Positions 56,048 to 64,000 of a stretch of 64,000 bases of DNA are shown one piece after another. This DNA is from Oceanimonas pelagia (GTDB taxonomy: Bacteria > Pseudomonadota > Gammaproteobacteria > Enterobacterales > Aeromonadaceae). The stretch covers positions 3,163,501 to 3,227,500 of the forward strand of contig NZ_CP118224.1 of assembly GCF_030849025.1 (NCBI RefSeq), written 5' to 3'. Every line of letters begins with the position of its first letter. Within the stretch, counting starts at the first letter, position 1. The notes beneath the pieces were generated by a model. It worked only from the letters and a program-made list of their open reading frames with translations, searched no databases and was not told where the DNA came from. The position numbers and the translations under genes were made by a program.

Positions 56048-57139
56048 ATGAGCATTCGCATTGACGGCATTCAGAAATCCTTTGGCAAGACTCGAGTGCT
56101 GCACGACATCAACCTGGATCTGCCCAGCGGCCAGCTGGTGGGCCTGCTGGGGCCGTCGGGCTCGGGCAAGACCACGCTGCTGCGCATTATTGCCGGACTG
56201 GAGCAGGCCAATGCCGGCCGCATTCACTTCAGCGGCACCGAAGTGACCGGGCTGCACGCCCGGGATCGCAAGGTGGGCTTTGTGTTTCAGCATTACGCCC
56301 TGTTCCGCCATATGACGGTGTTCGACAACATCGCCTTTGGCCTGACCATCAAGCCCAAAAAGGAGCGCCCGTCCGCCGCCGAGATCAAAACCCGGGTCGG
56401 CAAGCTGCTGGAAATGATCCAGCTGTCGCACCTGGCCGACCGCTTTCCGTCCCAGCTGTCTGGCGGCCAGCGTCAACGGGTGGCCCTGGCCCGGGCACTG
56501 GCGGTGGAGCCACGGGTGCTGCTGCTGGACGAACCCTTTGGCGCTCTGGATGCCCAGGTACGCAAGGATCTGCGCCGCTGGCTGCGCCGGCTGCACGACG
56601 ATCTGCACTTTACCAGCGTGTTCGTGACCCACGATCAGGAAGAGGCGCTGGATGTGTCGGATCAGGTGGTGGTGATGAGCCAGGGCCGCATCGAGCAGAT
56701 TGGCAGCCCCAACACCGTGTGGCAACGGCCCGCCAGCCGTTTTGTGCTGGAGTTTCTGGGTGAAGTGGCCAAAATCGACGGCGAGCTGGCGGGTGGGCGC
56801 TTTCGCGTGGGCGAGCATGGCCTGGCGCTGCCGGCGGCAGCTCAACACAGCGGGGCCGCCAGCTGGTATCTGCGCCCCCACGAGATTGGCCTGCAGCATG
56901 ATGCCAGCGCGAGCCATCCGCTGCCGGTGCGAGTAACCGACGTTAACCCCCGGGGCGCCATGGTACACCTGGAGCTGGAGCCAGCCGGCTGGCCGGGTCC
57001 ACTGCTGGAAGCCGAGCTGGCCCGGCATCAACTCAATAACGTTTCTCGTGGCCAGACCCTCTATCTGGGCGGCAGCCAGGGACGCCTCTATGCCGGCGAC
57101 AACCAGCTAGGTGAAAGCGAGCTGGCGTTATCGGCCTGA
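56048..57139 (+). CDS. cysA: Sulfate ABC ATPase CysA
   Basis: 363 residues. ABC domain: Walker [10 protein letters not shown] at about 36-44, Q-loop [21 protein letters not shown], signature [15 protein letters not shown], Walker [14 protein letters not shown] and switch His [11 protein letters not shown]-terminal TOBE-like regulatory domain follows (YLRPHEIGL). Drives sulfate/thiosulfate import. Ends next to a perfect 14-base hairpin. Confidence 0.94.
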   Translation: MSIRIDGIQKSFGKTRVLHDINLDLPSGQLVGLLGPSGSGKTTLLRIIAGLEQANAGRIHFSGTEVTGLHARDRKVGFVFQHYALFRHMTVFDNIAFGLTIKPKKERPSAAEIKTRVGKLLEMIQLSHLADRFPSQLSGGQRQRVALARALAVEPRVLLLDEPFGALDAQVRKDLRRWLRRLHDDLHFTSVFVTHDQEEALDVSDQVVVMSQGRIEQIGSPNTVWQRPASRFVLEFLGEVAKIDGELAGGRFRVGEHGLALPAAAQHSGAASWYLRPHEIGLQHDASASHPLPVRVTDVNPRGAMVHLELEPAGWPGPLLEAELARHQLNNVSRGQTLYLGGSQGRLYAGDNQLGESELALSA

Positions 57140-57145
57140 AGGACC

Positions 57146-57180
57146 GTGAGGAGTGAGGAGACGCTTTCCTCACTCCTCAC
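57146..57180. terminator. Long hairpin between convergent cysA and cysM
   Basis: GTGAGGAGTGAGGA-gacgctt-TCCTCACTCCTCAC, a perfect 14-base stem only 6 bases after the cysA stop and 3 bases before the cysM stop. No T run on either side, so its role may be transcript end protection or Rho-linked termination for both genes. Confidence 0.7.
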
Positions 57181-57183
57181 ACC

Positions 57184-58083
57184 TTACCCCTCACTGGTAT
57201 TAAATACCCCGGATGACAGGTAGCGGTCGCCCCGGTCGCAGATAATGGCCACAATCACCGCATTGTCGACCTGCTCCGCCAGCTTGAGTGCACCAGCCAC
57301 GGCACCGCCGGAGCTGACGCCACAGAAAATGCCTTCTTCTCGCGCCAGGCGCAGCATGGTGTCTACCGCCTCTTGTTCGCTGATATCCAGCACCGTATCA
57401 ACCCGGCTTCTGTCAAAGATGCCCGGCAGATAGGCCTCGGGCCAGCGCCGAATGCCCGGAATATGGCTGCCTTCGCAGGGCTGCAAGCCCACGATCTGCA
57501 CCTCCGGGTTCTGGCCTTTCAGGTACTCGGACACGCCCATAATGGTGCCTGTGGTGCCCATGCTCGATACGAAGTGGGTAATGCGGCCTTCGCTTTGCTG
57601 CCAGATTTCCGGGCCCGTACTCAGCAGGTGCGCCTGCGGGTTATCGGGGTTGTTGAACTGATCGAGGATCACGCCCTTGCCGGCGGCGGCCATGCTGTCG
57701 GCCAAATCCCGGGCGCCTTCCATGCCTTCCTCCTTGCTCACCAGGATCAGCTCGGCACCATAGGCGCGCATGGAGGCCTTGCGCTCTTCGGTGGAATTGT
57801 CGGGCATGATCAGCACCATTTTATAGCCCTTGATGGCGGCGGCCATGGCCAGGGCAATGCCGGTGTTGCCACTGGTGGCTTCTATCAAGGTGTCGCCGTG
57901 TTTAATGGTACCGCGCAGCTCCGCCTGCCGAATCATGTTCAGGGCGGGCCTGTCCTTCACCGAGCCGGCGGGGTTGTTGCCTTCCAGCTTGACCAGCACT
58001 TGGCTGTTGGTGTGCTCGGCCATGCGCTGTAGCCGCACCAGGGGCGTGTTGCCGACGTAATCCTCTATGGTCGGAAATGACAT
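57184..58083 (-). CDS. cysM: Cysteine synthase B
   Basis: 299 residues, fold-type II PLP enzyme. PLP Lys is in EGNNPAGSVKDRPALNM, the phosphate/substrate loop is EATSGNTGIALAMAAA, and GTTGTIMGVSEYLK binds the cofactor. The R-rich CysM-type segment replaces the CysK signature. Uses thiosulfate as well as sulfide, which fits the adjoining sulfate/thiosulfate importer. Start MSFPTIEDY at 58083 follows AAGGA. Confidence 0.93.
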   Translation of the reverse strand: MSFPTIEDYVGNTPLVRLQRMAEHTNSQVLVKLEGNNPAGSVKDRPALNMIRQAELRGTIKHGDTLIEATSGNTGIALAMAAAIKGYKMVLIMPDNSTEERKASMRAYGAELILVSKEEGMEGARDLADSMAAAGKGVILDQFNNPDNPQAHLLSTGPEIWQQSEGRITHFVSSMGTTGTIMGVSEYLKGQNPEVQIVGLQPCEGSHIPGIRRWPEAYLPGIFDRSRVDTVLDISEQEAVDTMLRLAREEGIFCGVSSGGAVAGALKLAEQVDNAVIVAIICDRGDRYLSSGVFNTSEG

Positions 58084-58147
58084 GGGTAATCCTTGCATGG
58101 GGTGAACTGGCTCCAGTTTACCCCATGCCATCGGCGGCCTCGACCGC

Positions 58148-58768
58148 TTATTGCCGGGTCAGGGCCAGCCGCGCACCCAACGCCATCATGAGCCCGCCCG
58201 AGATGCGGCCCAGGTACACGGAAAAACGCGCTCTGCCCTGCAGGCTGTGTTTCAGACGCTGGCCCAGCAGGCCGTAGGCACCATTACACAGGGTGGCGGT
58301 CAGGGTAAATACCAGCCCCAGCTGCAGCAGTTGCCAGGGCACGGAACCACTATCACTGGTCACGAACTGAGGCAGGAAGGCGAGGAAAAACAGCGCCACC
58401 TTGGGGTTGAGCATGCCCACCGTCAGCCCCCGGCGAAAGATTTGCCAGTCGCTTTGAGTGTCGGCCGCCGCCGGCAAGGCCAGGCGGCTGGCGTGACGCA
58501 GGCTGGTCCAGCCCAGGTAGAGCAGATAGGCCGCGCCGGCGTATTTGATCAGGGTAAAGGCGGTGGCGGACTGCAACACCAGCGCCGACAAACCCACCAC
58601 CGCCAGCAGGGTATGGCCAAGGTAGGATACGCCCAGCCCCAGTGCCGCCAGCATGCCGGCCCGTTGCCGGCCCCCGAGCGCCTGAGACAGAATGAAAAAG
58701 ATATCGGGCCCGGGGGTCAGATTAAGGGCCAGACAGGCGGGAATAAACAGCAACCAGACTTCCATCAC
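58148..58768 (-). CDS. LysE/RhtB-family amino acid exporter
   Basis: 206 residues with six helices. LNLTPGPDIFFILSQALGGRQRAGMLAALGLG at the N-terminus is the LysE/RhtB signature, and GLTVGMLNPKVALFFLAFLPQFV is the mid motif. Exports an amino acid or homoserine-like compound; substrate unknown. Divergent from the PatZ-like gene with a 104-base gap. Confidence 0.88.
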   Translation of the reverse strand: MMEVWLLFIPACLALNLTPGPDIFFILSQALGGRQRAGMLAALGLGVSYLGHTLLAVVGLSALVLQSATAFTLIKYAGAAYLLYLGWTSLRHASRLALPAAADTQSDWQIFRRGLTVGMLNPKVALFFLAFLPQFVTSDSGSVPWQLLQLGLVFTLTATLCNGAYGLLGQRLKHSLQGRARFSVYLGRISGGLMMALGARLALTRQ

Positions 58769-58872
58769 AGTCTCCAGCCGGCTTTGCCGGTAGTCAGCAC
58801 AAAAACAGTCACAGGCTGATAATATGCTTCAAATACCGCCATTACGCCATACTTCGTATTTGAGGAGACGCC

Positions 58873-61533
58873 ATGCCGCAGCAAGGACTCGATGCCCTGT
58901 TCAGGCCCGCCAGCATCGCCGTGATCGGTGCCTCGCACCGGGACAACGGCGCCGGCAAGCTGGTGATGAAGAACCTGCTGGCCGGCAACTTCAGTGGTCC
59001 GGTCATGCCCGTGAACCCCAAATACGAAGCGGTGGCCGGGGTGATGGCCTACCCCGATATCGCCAGCCTGCCGCGCGTGCCGGATCTGGCCATTATCTGC
59101 ACACCGGCCGACAAAAACCCGACCATCATCGAGCAACTGGGCCAAAAGGGTTGCAAGGCCGCCATTATTCTTGCCGCCGGCACCAGCCACGGCCAGCTCG
59201 AGTGCATGAAGGCCAGCGCACGGCAGCACCGCATGCGCCTGCTGGGCCCCAACAGCATGGGGGTAATACTGCCGCACCTGGGCCTGAATGTGAGTTTTGC
59301 GCCGTTTCCGGCCAAACCAGGGCGCATCGCCTTTGTGTCGCAATCTTCTGCCGTGTGCGCCACCATTCTGGACTGGGCCCGGCACAACGACATTGGCTTT
59401 TCCCACTTTATCTCCCTGGGGGATGCCTGCGACATCAACTTCGCCCAGCTGCTTGACTACCTGGCCCGGGACAGACACACCCAATCCATTCTGCTGTATA
59501 TGGACGCGGTGCAGGACGCCCGCGCCTTTATGTCGGCGGCCCGGGCCGCGTCCCGCAACAAGGCGGTGTTGGTGGTAAAAAGTGGCAAAACCCGCATCGG
59601 CGCCCAGCTTGGCCATATTCACACCGGTGGCGACGTGGGCATGGATGCCGCCTACGACGCTGCCATTCGCCGGGCCGGCATGCTCAGGGTGCGCGATACT
59701 CACGATTTGTTTGCGGCGGTGGAAACCCTCAACCATTCCCACACCCTGCGCGGCGAGCGGCTGGTGGTGCTCACTAATGGCGCCGGCCCGGCCATCAACG
59801 CCATCGACACCCTGCTGGCCCGGGGCGGCAAGCTGGCCAGCCTGACCGAGACCACCCATGCGGCGCTGGACCGGGTGCTGCCGCCGTCCTGGTCGCATAC
59901 CAATCCCATCGACATCGTCGGTGACGCGCCGGTGGAGCGCTACGTAGCCAGCCTGCGGGTATTGCTCGACAGCGACGACTGCGATGCCATTCTGATCATG
60001 CACGCACCCTCGGCTACCGTGAACAGCACCCATGTGGCCCGGGAGCTGATCGAGGTGATTCGCACTCACCCCCGCGCCAGACGTTTCAACATTCTCACCA
60101 ACTGGTCCGGGGAAACCAGCGCCTTTGAAGCCCGGCGCTGCTTTACCGAGGCCGGCATTCCCACCTACCGCACCCCGGAAAGCGCCGCCGGGGCCTTTAT
60201 GCACCTGGTGGAATACCGCCGCAACCAGAAGCAGTTAATGGAAACCCCGGAGTCCATCTCCGACATGCCCAACGACGGCGACACCGTGCGCGAGCTGATT
60301 GGCCAGGCCTTTGAGGAAGGACTGCACCAGCTCGACACCCATGAGGTAAGCCGGCTGATGGCGGCCTATGGCATTCAGGTATTGCCCACCTGGATCGCCA
60401 CCGACGGCACCGAGGCCGCGCACATTGCGGAGCAAATCGGTTATCCGGTGGCGATCAAGCTGCGCTCACCCGATATTGTGCACAAATCGGAAGTGTCGGG
60501 TGTGGTGCTCAACCTGCGCTCGGCAGCCGAGGTGGCCCAGGCCGCCGATGCCCTGCTCGACCGGGTACGGCAAACCTACCCCAGCGCCCGCATTCACGGC
60601 CTGATGGTGCAGCGCATGGCACGCCGGGCCGGTTCTCAGGAGCTGCACATCGCAGTGCGTTCCGATCCGGTGTTTGGCCCGGTGATCCTGCTGGGTGACG
60701 GCGGCGTGGATCTGGAAGGGGAAGAGCAGGCCGCGGTGGCCCTGCCGCCGCTGAACATGACCCTGGCCCGTTACCTGGTGATCCAGGCGCTCAAGAGCGG
60801 CAAGGTGCGCGCCAACCGCTCCCAGCACCCCCTGGACATGATGGCGGTGTGCCGGGTGCTGACTCAGGTGTCGCATCTCATCATCGACCACCCGGAAATC
60901 ATCAGCCTCGACATTCATCCGCTGCTGGCCACCGGCAGTGAACTGATCGCGCTGGACGTCAGCATGAAGCTGGCGCCCTTTGAGGGAGACGGCCAGGCCC
61001 GGCTGGCGATTCGGCCCTACCCGAGGGAATGGGAAGAGCGCACCGTGCTGAAAGACGGTACACCGGTAACCCTGAGACCCATACTGCCCGAAGACGAGCC
61101 CGCTCATCAGGACTTTGTCGGCCATGTCACCGACGAAGACCGCTACAAGCGCTTCTTTGCCGATGTGGTGATCGGCCATGAGGAGCTGGCCCACATGACC
61201 CAGATCGATTACGACCGGGAAATGGCCTTTGTGGCGGTGACCGAAGAGGGCCACATTCTGGGCGTGGTGCGCGCCATGTCGGATCCCGACAACGACGATG
61301 CCGAATTTGCGGTACTGGTACGCTCGGATCTCAAAGGCGTGGGCCTCGGTCGCATGCTGATGGAAAAGATCATTCGCTATGGCCGGCAACGCGGCCTGAA
61401 CAGCCTGAGTGGCATTACCATGCCGTCCAACCGGGGTATGGTCACTCTGGCCCGCAAGCTGGGCTTCAAAACCAAAACACAACTGGAAGACGGTATTGTA
61501 GAGCTGAAGCTGCTGCTGGATAGTGACGTATGA
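58873..61533 (+). CDS. patZ: Protein lysine acetyltransferase, PatZ/YfiQ type
   Basis: 886 residues, the same length as E. coli PatZ. An N-terminal CoA-binding domain (LFRPASIAVIGASHRDNGAGKLVMKNL) is followed by NDP-forming acyl-CoA synthetase-like domains with the usual active His segment. Then come an ATP-grasp segment (about 475-690, YPVAIKLRSPDIVHKSEVSGV) and a C-terminal GNAT domain (about 725-880, VRSDLKGVGLGRMLMEKII). It acetylates acetyl-CoA synthetase and other proteins, linking acetyl-CoA level to metabolism. Monocistronic; GAGGAG precedes the ATG. Confidence 0.9.
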   Translation: MPQQGLDALFRPASIAVIGASHRDNGAGKLVMKNLLAGNFSGPVMPVNPKYEAVAGVMAYPDIASLPRVPDLAIICTPADKNPTIIEQLGQKGCKAAIILAAGTSHGQLECMKASARQHRMRLLGPNSMGVILPHLGLNVSFAPFPAKPGRIAFVSQSSAVCATILDWARHNDIGFSHFISLGDACDINFAQLLDYLARDRHTQSILLYMDAVQDARAFMSAARAASRNKAVLVVKSGKTRIGAQLGHIHTGGDVGMDAAYDAAIRRAGMLRVRDTHDLFAAVETLNHSHTLRGERLVVLTNGAGPAINAIDTLLARGGKLASLTETTHAALDRVLPPSWSHTNPIDIVGDAPVERYVASLRVLLDSDDCDAILIMHAPSATVNSTHVARELIEVIRTHPRARRFNILTNWSGETSAFEARRCFTEAGIPTYRTPESAAGAFMHLVEYRRNQKQLMETPESISDMPNDGDTVRELIGQAFEEGLHQLDTHEVSRLMAAYGIQVLPTWIATDGTEAAHIAEQIGYPVAIKLRSPDIVHKSEVSGVVLNLRSAAEVAQAADALLDRVRQTYPSARIHGLMVQRMARRAGSQELHIAVRSDPVFGPVILLGDGGVDLEGEEQAAVALPPLNMTLARYLVIQALKSGKVRANRSQHPLDMMAVCRVLTQVSHLIIDHPEIISLDIHPLLATGSELIALDVSMKLAPFEGDGQARLAIRPYPREWEERTVLKDGTPVTLRPILPEDEPAHQDFVGHVTDEDRYKRFFADVVIGHEELAHMTQIDYDREMAFVAVTEEGHILGVVRAMSDPDNDDAEFAVLVRSDLKGVGLGRMLMEKIIRYGRQRGLNSLSGITMPSNRGMVTLARKLGFKTKTQLEDGIVELKLLLDSDV

Positions 61534-61680
61534 GTAAGCGTCAGGGTCGTAAGTGCCGTTTATACCAAACGGATTAATCATTTTTCAGACGGTCATCCTG
61601 ACGAAAGTCAGGATCTTCCAGCAGCAAGATACCGGGTCAAGTCCGGCATGGCAGGCCCGGCAGATACAATGAGAAATGAA
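61534..61680. repeat. Gap between patZ and rrn terminator with REP-like motif
   Basis: Contains a CCGTTT-atacc-AAACGG hairpin (61556-61572), possibly the patZ terminator. It also contains ATCCTGAC-gaaa-GTCAGGAT (61595-61614) followed by a GATACCGGGTCAAGTCCGGCATG block. The latter resembles a widespread proteobacterial intergenic repeat. Only one copy is in this window. Confidence 0.5.
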
Positions 61681-61710
61681 AAAAGCCCTTCACAACAGTG
61701 AAGGGCTTTT
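61675..61710 (-). terminator. Terminator of the rRNA operon
   Basis: AAAAGCCCTTCAC-tgtt-GTGAAGGGCTTTT on the minus strand followed by TTCATTT, 10 bases beyond the 5S gene. Confidence 0.9.
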
Positions 61711-61719
61711 CGGTATTGG

Positions 61720-61838
61720 GTGCCTGGCAGTGACCTACTTTCACATGGCAGCTGCCACACTATCATCGGCGCGGTTGCGTTTCACTGCTGAGTTCGGCAT
61801 GGAGTCAGGTGGTTCCACAACGCTATGGCCGCCAGGCA
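61720..61838 (-). rRNA. rrf: 5S ribosomal RNA
   Basis: The minus strand starts TGCCTGGCGGCCATAGCG and ends CTGCCAGGCA, pairing as helix I. Internal CCACCTGACTCCATGCCGAA and GTGAAACGC match the gammaproteobacterial 5S sequence. Ends are approximate by a base or two. Confidence 0.95.
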
Positions 61839-61921
61839 TAAAAACTTAATTCGGAAAAAACTATTTCGATGAATCTGTTTGTAGTCTCGACCTGCAAGGT
61901 CTCACACTTCTTGGGTGTTGT

Positions 61922-64000
<2,079 letters not shown>

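Noticed and set aside
61839..61921. tRNA gene in the 5S-23S spacer
   Set aside because: Spacer is about 83 bases and cannot be folded by eye into a cloverleaf with a T-arm GTTCRA motif.

Overview
The window looks like chromosomal DNA from a GC-rich gammaproteobacterium. The best guess is the Oceanimonas/Zobellella/Oceanisphaera side of the Aeromonadaceae. This rests on the mix of RNase II, PatZ-type acetyltransferase, MenA, DUF3634 and ZntB genes with marine-type osmolyte and organosulfur genes and a full aromatic pathway. No marker gene was searched, so the genus is inference. Coding density is high, most genes are intact, and no insertion sequence, prophage, CRISPR array or tRNA gene was seen.

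Layout. 0-6.7 kb: a partial EEP-family nuclease/phosphatase, DUF3634, a lipoprotein, a cytochrome b561/cytochrome c' pair, a UspF-like protein, and a short divergent BCCT-type transporter with a BetI-like palindrome and a coupled leader ORF. 6.7-11.5 kb: an acuR-acuI pair (acrylate/DMSP-type), an Atm1-type ABC exporter, DUF2459, and an AT-rich GNAT gene. 11.7-17.4 kb: zntB convergent with a peptide/nickel-type ABC importer operon whose promoter carries a near-consensus Zur box. 17.5-24.1 kb: a glutathione peroxidase, a TerC-CBS protein, pxpABC (5-oxoprolinase) and a trimethylamine monooxygenase (tmm). 24.3-27.3 kb: thiM-thiE salvage genes, an HPP protein divergent from a TetR regulator, and a double-TM2 protein. 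27.5-34.0 kb: the thiC-thiDE-thiF-thiS-thiG-thiH operon behind a TPP riboswitch. 34.5-38.5 kb: menA, a MenC-like protein lacking the catalytic lysines, and rnb.

38.5-53.2 kb holds a complete benzoate route. BenE/BenK import benzoate. BenABC and BenD make catechol. CatA, CatB and CatC convert it to 3-oxoadipate enol-lactone. PcaD, PcaIJ and PcaF finish to succinyl-CoA and acetyl-CoA. An IclR (PcaR-like) and a LysR (CatR/BenM-like) regulator sit in the middle. 53.3-58.1 kb: a sulfate ABC transporter (sbp-cysTWA) convergent with cysM. 58.1-61.5 kb: a LysE-type exporter and a PatZ-type protein acetyltransferase. 61.7-64.0 kb: the distal end of an rRNA operon on the minus strand (5S and most of 23S).

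The items most worth a second look are: the Zur-boxed peptide-type importer (candidate zinc/zincophore uptake); the BCCT-like gene with its operator and overlapping leader ORF; two TetR systems whose operators share TAGAC half-sites but differ by one base in spacing; the degenerate MenC homologue; a two-copy dispersed intergenic repeat; an inverted repeat around the TPP aptamer; and three convergent gene pairs whose stop codons are one base apart.
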